Positions 7,845 through 17,066 of a stretch of 64,000 bases of DNA are shown in pieces; the stretch's first letter is position 1; each line of letters begins with the position of its first letter. The DNA is from Candidatus Gastranaerophilales bacterium. GTDB lineage: Bacteria; Cyanobacteriota; Vampirovibrionia; Gastranaerophilales; Gastranaerophilaceae. The notes under the pieces are model-generated. The model made no database searches, was not told the origin of the DNA, and worked only from the letters and a program-made list of their open reading frames with translations. A program made the position numbers and the translations under genes. Location of the stretch: assembly GCA_944325705.1 (NCBI GenBank), contig CALVBB010000002.1, positions 91,781-155,780 on the forward strand, written 5' to 3'.

Positions 7845-9154
7845 TATATAATCCTGTGCGGTTTTGTTAAGATATGCGCGTCAATGCGTTCTTTTATCGC
7901 TCCCTGCGGTTTATAATACGGTGATACTGTCATAATTTTTGCAGCAATATCCGGATAGTAGTAGATAAACCTTAATTCGCTTGAGGTAAGCGGTTTCTGT
8001 GTATGAACGTTGGCGTACCTTACTAGTTCTAGAATATTCCGCGCTTCATGTTCATCCTTGAATTCAAGTTCAAGGTTGTCATATACGTTTCTAAATCCCT
8101 TAATGCCACCGTATTCTCCGGTTGTAATCATTCTTCCGGTTTCGATGATTTCAGGCTCTCCCCTGCCAAGTTCTTCAAAATCATAAAGTTCGTAGTTTCT
8201 GCGATCTTTCAGTGCGCCGTCAGCGTGAATTCCTGATTCATGGGCAAACGCGTTATCTCCGACAGCCGGCTGGTTCATCGGAATAGGAACTCCGAATGCG
8301 TAGGCAGTATATTTGGCAAGCTGCCAGGCTTTACTCAGGTCAATATTAGGGTCGATATGGTATTCCCCTCTAAAACCTGCAGACTTCAAGACTGCCAGCA
8401 GGCAGGAAACCAAATCCGCATTTCCAGCGCGTTCGCCCATACCGTTGATTGCAGTATTTATGTAAGCATCAACACCCGCATCAATAGCTGCTTTTGCTCC
8501 CATAACAGAACACCCGACCGCCATACCTAAATCATTATGGTAGTGAAGCTCTATGGACATTCCTGTTGCTCTTGCAATTTTATAAATCCTGTCGTAGGCA
8601 GTTTTAGGGTCTTCAAACCCCAGAGTATCGCAGTATCTAAATCTCTGTGCTCCGGCTTTTTGCGCGGCTTTTGCATATTTGATAAGATAATCTATATCGC
8701 TTCTTGAAGCATCTTCAGCATTTACACCTATTATTTCTGCCCCTTTTGAAACTGCGCATCTGACGGCATCTTGTGTCATGTGTATTAAGTCATCAGGTGT
8801 TTTCTTGCCCTGATACTTACCGTTAATCATCTGTTCTGAAGTCGATTGCGAAAGGTTTACGTTTTTGAGTTTAGGAACATTATTAAAAGAAAGTTCAACA
8901 TCGCTTGCGATAGCTCTCATCCAGCCTGAGAGTTTTGTTTTTGATATAACATTTCTCTCAACAAGCTCTAGATTTCCGTTCAAATAATTTATCTCGTGCT
9001 GTGTAGTAGGAAAACCAAACTCTGACTGTGTTATTCCCATATCATCCAGCATTATGTTAATAATAGTCTTTTGAAGTTTTGCCAGCCCTAATCTTGAGGT
9101 TTGAACTCCGTCACGGTTGGTAACATCTACAAAGTAAATCTTGTTCTCTTTCAT
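7844..9154 (-). CDS. DRE-TIM acyl synthase (homocitrate/isopropylmalate/Re-citrate synthase-like)
   Basis: 436 residues from ATG 9154, chosen because AAAGGAGC lies just upstream. It is a DRE-TIM metallolyase that condenses acetyl-CoA with a 2-oxo acid. It has the opening DVTNRDGVQTSR instead of the usual D-T-x-R-D-G-E-Q, a metal-binding HYHNDLGMAV, INGMGERAGNADL and HESGIHADG. The DVTNRDGVQT variant is, to my knowledge, found in the subgroup that includes Re-citrate synthases of anaerobes, so citrate synthesis is a real alternative to leucine or homocitrate formation. It lacks a LeuA-type C-terminal regulatory domain. Confidence 0.8.
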   Translation of the reverse strand: MKENKIYFVDVTNRDGVQTSRLGLAKLQKTIINIMLDDMGITQSEFGFPTTQHEINYLNGNLELVERNVISKTKLSGWMRAIASDVELSFNNVPKLKNVNLSQSTSEQMINGKYQGKKTPDDLIHMTQDAVRCAVSKGAEIIGVNAEDASRSDIDYLIKYAKAAQKAGAQRFRYCDTLGFEDPKTAYDRIYKIARATGMSIELHYHNDLGMAVGCSVMGAKAAIDAGVDAYINTAINGMGERAGNADLVSCLLAVLKSAGFRGEYHIDPNIDLSKAWQLAKYTAYAFGVPIPMNQPAVGDNAFAHESGIHADGALKDRRNYELYDFEELGRGEPEIIETGRMITTGEYGGIKGFRNVYDNLELEFKDEHEARNILELVRYANVHTQKPLTSSELRFIYYYPDIAAKIMTVSPYYKPQGAIKERIDAHILTKPHRII

Positions 9155-9277
9155 TTGTGCTCCTTTAGCCTGCTCTCTCTGTATAAAACTTAACAACTTG
9201 CTATTTTATACAGACTTCATTATAATGATTAGTATGGAACACATTCCGGCTGAATGTCAAGAATTTAAGATTTAATT

Positions 9278-10870
9278 ATGAATAATACTAAACAGTTAGA
9301 GAAAAAGATACGTAAAGAATACAAAACAGGCAACGTAAAATCAGCTATTGAATTATGTCAGATAGGACTGCAGGAAGATCCGACAAATGCTGATTTGCAT
9401 GTAAGACTCGGTGATTTATATTTAGCATGGCATCTTGATATTTATAATTCCTGCCAGTATATTGATGAAGCAATTACCGAGTATCAACGTGCACTGGAGT
9501 CGTATATTGATTCTGCTGAAATATATTTTAAGATAGGGCAGGCTCATTTTTATAAGGGTGATTTAGATAAAGCTATTAATTATCTTGATATGGCAGTTTC
9601 TAAAAAGCCTAAATATGCAAGAGCTTACTATATGCTTGCAGAAACTTACACAAAGAAAGCTCGCTTTCTGGAGGCTGCTATTAATGCCAGGAAGTCCATA
9701 AAATATATGCCGTTTAGAAATTCCTGCGCACATTTTTTACTTTCAAATCTCTACAGGGTTTCTTCTGTAAAATCTTTCAAAATGTGGTGGAAGTCAAAAT
9801 GGGAATATATTTTATCTCTGACTACTCTGCCATTTGATATACAAGCAATTAAAAATGTAGCAAGATTCATTTCCTACTTTAAGTTTTTTCCAATTCTTGC
9901 AAAAGGCTTTTATCTTGTTCAGACAAGGGGGATTGAAAAAGCAATTGAAATTTACGTAGAGGCAATTGAGAAGGCTCCGGGATTTATTCCGCTTTATTGT
10001 CTGCTTGGTGATATATATTGTTCTATCGGAAGGTACGAGGATGCTATTACTGAATACAAAATGGCTATCTGGCTTGACTGTTTAAATATTGAAGCTTACC
10101 GGCACCTGTGTCAGGCTTACGAAGAAATCGGCGACTACGATAGTGCTGTTGAAGTTTACCATAAGCTTATACAAATTATGCCGAATATGCCTGATGTACA
10201 TTCAAATCTTGCAAACATTCTGTATGTTAAAGGCGATATAGACGGTGCTATTTCTCATTTTCAAACTGCAGTAACTCTTAACCCTAAAAGGCAGTGGACA
10301 AGTGTAATTAACCAGACACTCGGGTTTGTTTATCAGGAGGCAAAGCGTGACATTGATGCTGCGATTACTTCTTATCAGAGTGCATATCTTCAAACTCCTG
10401 ATGATATAGATATTTACGTAAATCTTGGCAGCGCTTTTTACGATAAAGAGGATTACGAGAATGCTCTGACTGTTTACAGAAACGCGTTGGATTTAGAGCC
10501 TAAAAATGCTAAAATTCACTGTAATCTCGGATTTTTGTACTGGGGCAACGGCGATCTTGATGAGGCTATAAAAGAATACGAGCTTGCAATTGAGTATGAC
10601 AACAATTACGATATTGCATACAATAATCTTGGTGTAATATATCTTGACGATTTAGGCAGGGTTCAAAAGGCAATTGAACTGTTTAAAAAATCTATCGAAT
10701 GTAACCCGAATTATGCGCTGGCACATTTTAATCTGGCAAGAGCAATAACTATTACCGGCGACAAAATTGAGGCTGCTAAACTCTATCAGATTGCGCAGGA
10801 TATAAATAAGGTTACAAATGAAGTAGATCCACAGGAAATTATTGATAAGATTAACGGTCTTTTCAGCTAG
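9278..10870 (+). CDS. TPR-repeat protein
   Basis: 530 residues made almost entirely of tetratricopeptide repeats, about twelve 34-residue helix pairs. Typical units read A-Y-Y-M-L-A-E-T-Y-x-K..., Y-x-N-L-G-x-x-Y and A-I-x-x-Y-x-x-A-I-x-x-x-P. A non-TPR stretch around residues 165-215 is rich in W, F and K and may be a membrane-near helix. There is no signal peptide. TPR arrays are protein-binding scaffolds; no partner can be named. It is divergent from the acyl-synthase gene with about 120 bases between, and has no clear ribosome binding site. Confidence 0.85.
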   Translation: MNNTKQLEKKIRKEYKTGNVKSAIELCQIGLQEDPTNADLHVRLGDLYLAWHLDIYNSCQYIDEAITEYQRALESYIDSAEIYFKIGQAHFYKGDLDKAINYLDMAVSKKPKYARAYYMLAETYTKKARFLEAAINARKSIKYMPFRNSCAHFLLSNLYRVSSVKSFKMWWKSKWEYILSLTTLPFDIQAIKNVARFISYFKFFPILAKGFYLVQTRGIEKAIEIYVEAIEKAPGFIPLYCLLGDIYCSIGRYEDAITEYKMAIWLDCLNIEAYRHLCQAYEEIGDYDSAVEVYHKLIQIMPNMPDVHSNLANILYVKGDIDGAISHFQTAVTLNPKRQWTSVINQTLGFVYQEAKRDIDAAITSYQSAYLQTPDDIDIYVNLGSAFYDKEDYENALTVYRNALDLEPKNAKIHCNLGFLYWGNGDLDEAIKEYELAIEYDNNYDIAYNNLGVIYLDDLGRVQKAIELFKKSIECNPNYALAHFNLARAITITGDKIEAAKLYQIAQDINKVTNEVDPQEIIDKINGLFS

Positions 10871-10873
10871 GTA

Positions 10874-11680
10874 TCAGGCCTTAGACGAGATGAAATCTTT
10901 AATTTTTACCGCTGCGTAAGAACTGAATGCAAGGAGAGCTGCTCCGGTAAGATAGCTTACGTTGCTTAATCTGTGAGTTTTTCTTACTAGTTTTAAAATT
11001 TCCGGCGGAAGTTTTGCCTCTTTTGCAAATTTATTTCCTTTATAGTTAGCACTTGCTTCCAGAATTATTTTTGGTGCAGCCGCAATCAGGGTGAGCTTCC
11101 CTATATTATTTCTGATGAAGTTTGAGGTTTTTTCTACTTTATTAAGAGGTTTTTCAGGACGCTCCTCTGCTCTATTTGTGCAAACTGCAAATACAGGCAG
11201 TACAAATCCGAATAGTCTGCCGGTAAATCTTGAGGCAGTTTTACAGGCTGGTAAAAATCCGCTCATAAGGTCTTTTGCGTGTGCCAGTTCATGGAAGCCA
11301 GGAATTGGCATTTTTTTGTTAAGCCAGACAGTTCGGGTATTTGTGTCAAAACAAGCATTAACCCCGCGTTTGACAGCCTCGATGTGTTTATTTTCCGCTT
11401 TGTAATTACTGTCTATAAATTGAATTTTTATTTTTTTATCATCAGGCAGTTTAAAATTAATTTTATTTAAAACATCCTGAAGCTTTTCGCGGATAATTGT
11501 GTTCTGTGCGGATGTTGTGCTAGTATAAGCTTTTAGTCTGTTTACAAATACAGGTCTTATAAGATATTTAGGCGCAAATTTTCGTATTTCATAACCTGCA
11601 GCAAGGCCTGTAAGCGTTGCGCCGACATCTTTTATCGTATTATATCTTCTGTCCTGAGAATTGTCGCCTGAAATTTTCAT
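10874..11680 (-). CDS. Hypothetical membrane protein with HExxH motif
   Basis: 268 residues. A central GFHELAHAKD, near residue 129, is an HExxH zinc-protease motif; an ILEASANYKG segment about 80 residues later could supply the third ligand of a gluzincin, as in other E-x-x-A-N motifs. Hydrophobic helices lie at about 155-170, 195-210 and 240-260, so the site would face a membrane. The start ATG 11680 lacks a strong ribosome binding site. A peptidase role is inferred only from the motif; the family is not recognised. It ends three bases from the TPR gene, converging with it. Confidence 0.6.
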   Translation of the reverse strand: MKISGDNSQDRRYNTIKDVGATLTGLAAGYEIRKFAPKYLIRPVFVNRLKAYTSTTSAQNTIIREKLQDVLNKINFKLPDDKKIKIQFIDSNYKAENKHIEAVKRGVNACFDTNTRTVWLNKKMPIPGFHELAHAKDLMSGFLPACKTASRFTGRLFGFVLPVFAVCTNRAEERPEKPLNKVEKTSNFIRNNIGKLTLIAAAPKIILEASANYKGNKFAKEAKLPPEILKLVRKTHRLSNVSYLTGAALLAFSSYAAVKIKDFISSKA

Positions 11681-11713
11681 AGCAAAATTAAAACATGTAA
11701 ATAAAAATTTTTG

Positions 11714-13501
11714 CTATACATTAGCACATTCATCAATAGTGACTGCAGGAAGCCTGAACCCGAATGTTGACCCTTTGCCTACCTCTGATGTAACAAAGAC
11801 TTTTCCGCCGTGGTGTTTTTCAATTGTTGTTTTAACAAGATTAAGCCCCAATCCTGTTCCTTTAATTGTGTGAGTATTATTTTCAACTCTGTAAAAGCGG
11901 TCAAAAATCTTTTTCAAATGTTCCTGAGCAATGCCGCAGCCCTGATCTGTCACCGAAATTTCAACCTCGTTACTTTCTTTATTATAAACCGCACGTACAT
12001 CAATCTGCGAATTGTCCGGTGAATATTTGATGGCATTGGAAAGAAGGTTTGTTAAGGCTCTTTCTATACTGTCATAGTTAAATAAAAATTCAGGAATGTT
12101 TTCGTCCTTTGTGATTTTTATGTGAATGTTGTGTTCTTTTGTTAATACAGCAACCTGATTTACGCACTCATCAACAAGATATGAGATGTTGTTAATAGTT
12201 TTTTCAATCTCAACGTTTGATTCCAGACGTGAAAAGTCAAGAATATCATTAACCATACGGTTAAGCCTTATAATTTCCTGATTAATTGTACCGATAAACT
12301 CTTTTTGCGTTTCGTAGTCAAATTCGTTTCCGTAATTGTAGAGAGTGTCAATATAGCTTCTCAAAACAGTTACCGGAGTTCTGAGTTCATGGGAAACGTT
12401 TGAGATAAAGTGCGCCCTCATCTGATCCATTTCCGCTTCTTTTGTCATATCTATAAGAACAATAATGTAGCCTACATAATCCTTATTTCTGGTAAACATC
12501 GGCGAAATTATTGATTTAATAACTCTTTTGTCGACATTTATATTAAATTCAATAGGTTTTTTCTCAATAATTTCAAGCGGGGTATCTTTGAACTGTTCGA
12601 TTTTTTCTTTAAAGCATTCGCTGCCCGAGGTATCAATATAGTTTTGTATCTTTTTATTCAAAAGCTGATCTTCTGTAACCTCAAGGAGTGTTTGTGCATG
12701 ATTATTTACGAGTACCACATTGTCATTGTCATCGCATACAACAACGCCGTTTGCAATACTCATTAAAACTGATTCAAACTTGTTTCTCTCAAGCATAATG
12801 CGGTCAATATTCTGCTCCTCATATATGTGAAGTCTGCTTGACATGTCATTAAAAGCATCAAACAGTTCTTTTACCTCGCTGCTGACTTCTTTACCGGAAA
12901 TTTTATAGCCAAATTCGCCGGTAGAGATTTTTTTAACCCCCTCCTGCAATATTCTGAGTTCTCGTGTTATGAGGAATGTATTGATAAGAATAACAAAGGC
13001 AAAAACGAGCCAGGCAAGCGAGAATACGAACAAAAGCGATGCTCTTGTTGTGGATGAAATCTGGCTTATTATGTTGCCGGAGAGGCCTACTGTTACAGAA
13101 CCGATTGATGTTTTTTCGTTTTGAGCAAGAAGCGGGGAAGTAACTGTTATATTAGGTTTTCCTGTATTTGATTGGTTTTCGTGTCTGCCTGAAAATATCA
13201 GTTTGCCGTCTTTATCGCGGAATTCAATAAATACAATATCGTTATGACTTTTAAGAATACTTTCAGAGTGTTCTTTAAGTGTTTCTCTAACCCTGTCCGC
13301 GGGAAGGTTTTTGGTAAGCTGAACGCTTTCTATGGCAAGTGTTTTGGAGATTACCTGACCGAAATTCTGGTAACCTTCGTTTAATTTTTTCTGAATATTG
13401 AAAATCGCAAAAATTGCAATCGCAACAATTAGAATTGTGCTCAAAAGCAGACCGGATATAATAAGACGATTTTGTGTTGTTAAACTAACCTTATTTTCCA
13501 T
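11714..13501 (-). CDS. Membrane sensor histidine kinase (HAMP-PAS-HisKA-HATPase)
   Basis: 595 residues. Transmembrane helices near 14-34 and 158-180 enclose a periplasmic sensor region. A HAMP domain follows (about 180-235), then a PAS domain (about 245-350, NGVVVCDDNDNVVLVNNHA). The kinase core has the phosphorylated histidine in FISNVSHELRTPV, N box NLLSNAIKYSPD, G1 DQGCGIA, F box FDRFYRVEN and G2 GTGLGLNL. It resembles the PhoR/ResE/WalK type. No response regulator gene is next to it, so it is an orphan here and its partner is unknown. Confidence 0.92.
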   Translation of the reverse strand: MENKVSLTTQNRLIISGLLLSTILIVAIAIFAIFNIQKKLNEGYQNFGQVISKTLAIESVQLTKNLPADRVRETLKEHSESILKSHNDIVFIEFRDKDGKLIFSGRHENQSNTGKPNITVTSPLLAQNEKTSIGSVTVGLSGNIISQISSTTRASLLFVFSLAWLVFAFVILINTFLITRELRILQEGVKKISTGEFGYKISGKEVSSEVKELFDAFNDMSSRLHIYEEQNIDRIMLERNKFESVLMSIANGVVVCDDNDNVVLVNNHAQTLLEVTEDQLLNKKIQNYIDTSGSECFKEKIEQFKDTPLEIIEKKPIEFNINVDKRVIKSIISPMFTRNKDYVGYIIVLIDMTKEAEMDQMRAHFISNVSHELRTPVTVLRSYIDTLYNYGNEFDYETQKEFIGTINQEIIRLNRMVNDILDFSRLESNVEIEKTINNISYLVDECVNQVAVLTKEHNIHIKITKDENIPEFLFNYDSIERALTNLLSNAIKYSPDNSQIDVRAVYNKESNEVEISVTDQGCGIAQEHLKKIFDRFYRVENNTHTIKGTGLGLNLVKTTIEKHHGGKVFVTSEVGKGSTFGFRLPAVTIDECANV

Positions 13502-13539
13502 GATTAAATTATAGCACTTCCAGCCGGAGCAATCAATAA

Positions 13540-13577
13540 AAAAATAAGGTGTTTTGATGGGAAAAACACCTTATTTT
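13540..13577 (-). terminator. Rho-independent terminator after the flavoprotein gene
   Basis: A long stem, AAATAAGGTGTTTT paired with AAAACACCTTATTT around loop GATGGG, ends in a U run in the minus-strand transcript, 16 bases after the stop at 13593. The symmetric arms could also act on the plus strand. Confidence 0.8.
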
Positions 13578-13592
13578 TGTCTGCGGATTTAT

Positions 13593-14966
13593 TTATCTTG
13601 CACAAATTGTTCTTGCAACGTGAACTCCGGAGGCTGAAGCCTGAATTAGCCCTCTTGTTACTCCGGCGCCGTCCCCAATTGCAAAGAGATTTTTGACGCC
13701 TTCCGTTTCAAGTTCGTTTGTTAATTTTACTCTTGCCGAGTAGAATTTAACCTCGATACCATAAAGAAGAGTATATCTCGAAGCAGTTCCAGGGCAAATT
13801 TTATCAAGGGCATAGAGCATTTCGATAATACTTGTCATCTGTCTGTAAGGAATAACTAAGCTTAAATCACCAGGAGTTGCACAGGTTAAGGTCGGAGTGA
13901 GCACGCTGGATTTTATTCTCTCAGGAGTCGAGCGGCGGCCGTCGAGTAAATCCCCGAAGCGCTGTACTAAAATTCCGCCGCCTAACATATTAGCAAGTCT
14001 TGCAATATGCTGACCGTATTGAATAGGTTCTTTGAAAGGTTCTGTAAATTTTTCACTCACAAGAAGAGCAAAGTTTGTATTATTTGTAGTCTTTTCTGCG
14101 TAACTGTGTCCATTTACGGTCGAAATTCCGTTGTAATTTTCTTGAACAACCTCACCGTTCGGGTTCATACAGAATGTTCTGACTTCATCCCCGAATGTCG
14201 GCGAATGATAAATAAGTTTTGATTCGTATAATTTATCAGTCAAAGGTTCAAAAACAGGTGCCGGAAGTTCAACCCTGACACCTATATCAACGGCATTATT
14301 TACCATACCTATTTTATTCATTGCAAATTCTTGAGTAAGCCAGTCTGCGCCTTCTCTGCCCGGTGCGATAATTGTGTATTCAGCAGAAATTGTTTCTCCA
14401 TTATCAAGAACAATGCCTTTTACTTGTTCACATTCTACAATCAGACTTTTGGCTGAAACGTTATTCAAGATTGTAATTCTTTTTGCCAGATAGTCCTGCA
14501 TATTTTTTAATACATTAAGGCTTCTTTCAGTACCAAGATGTCTTACCGGAGAGTAAACGAGTTTCAGTTCAGCAAGTACGGCCTGTCTTTCGAGTTCTCT
14601 GTATGTTTTTAAATCTGTTCCGAAAACTTCTTCTGTTGCACCGAAATCAAGATACAATTGATCCGAGTAGCTGATTAAATCTTCAACCTTATCTCTTGAC
14701 ATATAGTCTACAAGGTGTCCTCCTACATCCGGAGTGAGTGTTAATTTCCCGTCAGAAAAAGCGCCAGCTCCGCCCCAGCCGCAGAGAAGCCCGCATTTCT
14801 TGCAGGTCGGACATTTTTCGTAACCTTCTCTTAATAGGCATTTTCTCTTTTCAATTTTTTCGCCTTTTTCTACTAAAACTACTTTCCAGTCCGGTTTAAG
14901 TTTTGTAATTTCAAGAGCCGCAAAAATTCCTGCAGGGCCTGCACCGATTATCGCAACATTATACAT
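13593..14966 (-). CDS. NAD(P)/FAD-dependent oxidoreductase
   Basis: 457 residues. The N terminus has the FAD-binding Rossmann motif VAIIGAGPAGIFAALE and a following acidic strand end (VLVEKGEK). Near residue 53 there is an unusual cysteine cluster, CPTCKKCGLLCGWGGAG, then GAFSDGKL. The C terminus has the second dinucleotide-contact motif LFAIGDGAGVTRGL. It resembles the uncharacterised FAD-dependent dehydrogenases of the COG2509 kind. Substrate unknown; the Cys cluster may bind metal or be redox active. GAGGAA lies before ATG 14966. Confidence 0.85.
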   Translation of the reverse strand: MYNVAIIGAGPAGIFAALEITKLKPDWKVVLVEKGEKIEKRKCLLREGYEKCPTCKKCGLLCGWGGAGAFSDGKLTLTPDVGGHLVDYMSRDKVEDLISYSDQLYLDFGATEEVFGTDLKTYRELERQAVLAELKLVYSPVRHLGTERSLNVLKNMQDYLAKRITILNNVSAKSLIVECEQVKGIVLDNGETISAEYTIIAPGREGADWLTQEFAMNKIGMVNNAVDIGVRVELPAPVFEPLTDKLYESKLIYHSPTFGDEVRTFCMNPNGEVVQENYNGISTVNGHSYAEKTTNNTNFALLVSEKFTEPFKEPIQYGQHIARLANMLGGGILVQRFGDLLDGRRSTPERIKSSVLTPTLTCATPGDLSLVIPYRQMTSIIEMLYALDKICPGTASRYTLLYGIEVKFYSARVKLTNELETEGVKNLFAIGDGAGVTRGLIQASASGVHVARTICAR

Positions 14967-15094
14967 TTCTTTTCCTCATTTTATTACTGCCAACTTATTA
15001 AACATAACTAAAACAAACTTTTTTTAAAAGCCTTTGTGAAGAGTTTTTAATTAAGCTATTATAACTTTACACCAGATTTCTGTTTTAGAATTTT

Positions 15095-15123
15095 AAAGAT
15101 GCTGAAATAAATTCAGGATGACA
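15095..15123. repeat. Short palindromic intergenic repeat (REP-like)
   Basis: AAAGATGCTGAAATAAATTCAGGATGACA contains CTGAA-ATAAA-TTCAG and ends in GGATGACA. It resembles the scattered 'gtcatcctgaa...' intergenic repeats known from several bacterial groups. The rest of the 248-base gap (14967-15214) shows only a short open frame at 15118-15240 that I do not trust. Confidence 0.4.
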
Positions 15124-15214
15124 AAAAGTTTGGTTCGTTTTGTAAAAAGGTTCAGCAGGACTGAATTTAGAGATGTAGTGTTAACAGCGATAGGCGTTCC
15201 GACAATTTCCTCTG

Positions 15215-16558
15215 CTACTCTGTTAAGAAATTATCCTTAAACGGCTTTTGTTTTGTAGAAATTGCGTGTTCAATGTTGCTGATTAAGTCCAGAATTTCTT
15301 CACTGTTTTTAATGCGTTGGGCAGTCTGTGCATATTTAAGCGCGCTGTCCGGTTTGTTATTATTAAGGTAAACAACGGCATAGTTGTAATAAATCACATA
15401 CTTATCTTGATCTGTTTTTGCAAGCTGGAGAGCAGTATCAAGATTTTCCGTTGCTTTGCGAAGTTTCCCGAGCTGTGCGTAGGCTACTGCAAGATCAATA
15501 TATCCCCCCGGAAGGTCAGGAGCATTTTTAATGTAATTTTCTGCCTCTTTTAACTTCTGATTGCCAATTTCTTCTGCACTCCCCAGAACTACAGGAGCAT
15601 AAATCAAACCTTCACGGTCTATTTCTTGTAAAGGAGTGTCAGTAATTGTAGGTGTCATGTTGTAAAGCAGCCTTAATGTGTTCAGATCTTTTGCCGAAAG
15701 GTACTGGAAGCTGCTTCTAAATCTTGTAAATATCTTGTCCTGAGTTTCCCTGGAGGACATGTACATTAAGTCATCGGTACTGTAACTGTGTCCCATTATT
15801 CCGAGTGCGTGTCCGATTTCATGGAGAATTGTGTTATATAATTCTTTGTCGGAAAAATAATTTCCGTAAGCGTCTTTATCATAAAGAGTAATAGTCATTT
15901 TTTTCAGAGTGTTGCCATTAAAGGTCGGATTTGTGTAAGCAACAACATATTTGCATCCTGCAGAAGAACAGTTACTTTCAGGAAGTGCCATAAATTTTAC
16001 TACAATATCTGCTTTTGAAGGTTTCTCTATAAAATTAAATTTTATGAAGCCTGTAGAGTTTTGCCACTGCATAAAGGCTTTTGTAATTTCAGCATTGTAG
16101 TACTGCGGAAGCGTGTCATTTTTAGGAATTTCAATACTGACATCCAGCGGCATTGATTTTAAGTTCCAACGCAAAACGTGGCTGTCCAGCGGTACCTGTT
16201 CTATATAATTACTTCCGTAAGCCGACAGAACTTTCATCTGCCATGTTTCAATCTGATTCTGCGCAAGCCTTTTCGCGCTGTCATCATGTCTGTTGTCCTG
16301 AGATATTGCAAACATTTCCTTTTGGACTTTCAAGGTCGGCTTCAAATGTGCAAGTGCAAGCACATAGTTATAGCGGTAATCCTTATTAGAAGGAGCAAGA
16401 CTTTTTGCAGCTGCAAAGTTTTTGTAGGCGCCGACATAATTCCGCGCTTTGTAACAGCGTTCGCCGGCACCGTAAAAATAAGCCGGTAAAAGTTTAACAA
16501 AGACCAAAACAGTTATTACAATTACGATTGATGTAATATAAAAACTTCTTCTAATCAT
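15215..16558 (-). CDS. Membrane-anchored matrixin-like metalloprotease with TPR repeats
   Basis: 447 residues from ATG 16558, overlapping scpB by 8 bases; an upstream TTG is less likely. An N-terminal anchor helix (about 6-22) is followed by a TPR-like segment, then a zincin domain with HEIGHALGIMGH (H246, E247, H250, H257) and a Met-turn DLMYMSS. The spacing to the last histidine is one residue longer than the classic HExxHxxGxxH, a variant I recall from other bacterial matrixins. C-terminal TPR repeats cover about 340-430. The catalytic part should face outside the membrane. Its tight coupling to smc-scpAB looks accidental in function but implies co-transcription. Confidence 0.85.
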   Translation of the reverse strand: MIRRSFYITSIVIVITVLVFVKLLPAYFYGAGERCYKARNYVGAYKNFAAAKSLAPSNKDYRYNYVLALAHLKPTLKVQKEMFAISQDNRHDDSAKRLAQNQIETWQMKVLSAYGSNYIEQVPLDSHVLRWNLKSMPLDVSIEIPKNDTLPQYYNAEITKAFMQWQNSTGFIKFNFIEKPSKADIVVKFMALPESNCSSAGCKYVVAYTNPTFNGNTLKKMTITLYDKDAYGNYFSDKELYNTILHEIGHALGIMGHSYSTDDLMYMSSRETQDKIFTRFRSSFQYLSAKDLNTLRLLYNMTPTITDTPLQEIDREGLIYAPVVLGSAEEIGNQKLKEAENYIKNAPDLPGGYIDLAVAYAQLGKLRKATENLDTALQLAKTDQDKYVIYYNYAVVYLNNNKPDSALKYAQTAQRIKNSEEILDLISNIEHAISTKQKPFKDNFLTE

Positions 16559-17066
16559 TATCTTTAATCCCTTTGTCAACTTCAAGAAGTTTTGCTAAAG
16601 AGCGGGTATCGCCTTTAAGTTTAAAATATTCAGAAAATTTCTGCGTTGTTTTAAGATTGTAGCTTCTGCCGTTTTTGTCTTTTGTCCGGCTTATCAAACC
16701 TTTATCAAGAAGCTCCTGAACATGTTCGTAAGCAGTTGAACCTCTGAGTTCTTTTAAATCAGTCTGACGAATGGGTTCTTTCAGCGCGATAACGGAAAGT
16801 GTTCGCAGCACAGCCGGTTTAAGTTCCACTGGACACAATTTTTCAACTATATCCATGTGTTCTTCTTTTACCTGTAAAATGTAGCCGTTTTCATCATCTA
16901 TTTCAAGCGCGCCTTCTCTTGATGAATAGTCCATAATAAGATCAAGCATTGCTTCTTCTACTTTATCAACATCTTCTTCTCCAAGTATTTCAGCTATTTC
17001 TTTTATGGAAAGAGCCTGTGCCGTTGTGAATAAAACAGCCTCAATCCGCGCTTTCAACTGTTCCAT
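16551..17066 (-). CDS. scpB: Segregation and condensation protein B
   Basis: 171 residues: the two winged-helix domains of ScpB, with LKARIEAVLFTTAQALSIKEIAEIL at the start and LIMDYSSREGALEI, ALKEPIRQTDLKELRG and LLDKGLISR later. ScpB binds the C-terminal half of ScpA in the SMC complex that organises and separates chromosomes. ATG 17066 is favoured over GTG 17072 because of AGAGGTG upstream. It overlaps scpA by 26 bases and the following metalloprotease gene by 8. Confidence 0.93.
   Translation of the reverse strand: MEQLKARIEAVLFTTAQALSIKEIAEILGEEDVDKVEEAMLDLIMDYSSREGALEIDDENGYILQVKEEHMDIVEKLCPVELKPAVLRTLSVIALKEPIRQTDLKELRGSTAYEHVQELLDKGLISRTKDKNGRSYNLKTTQKFSEYFKLKGDTRSLAKLLEVDKGIKDND

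Noticed and set aside
15118..15240. 40-codon open frame on the plus strand that reads like protein
   Set aside because: No ribosome binding site, starts inside a repeat, and its end overlaps the metalloprotease gene; too short to trust.
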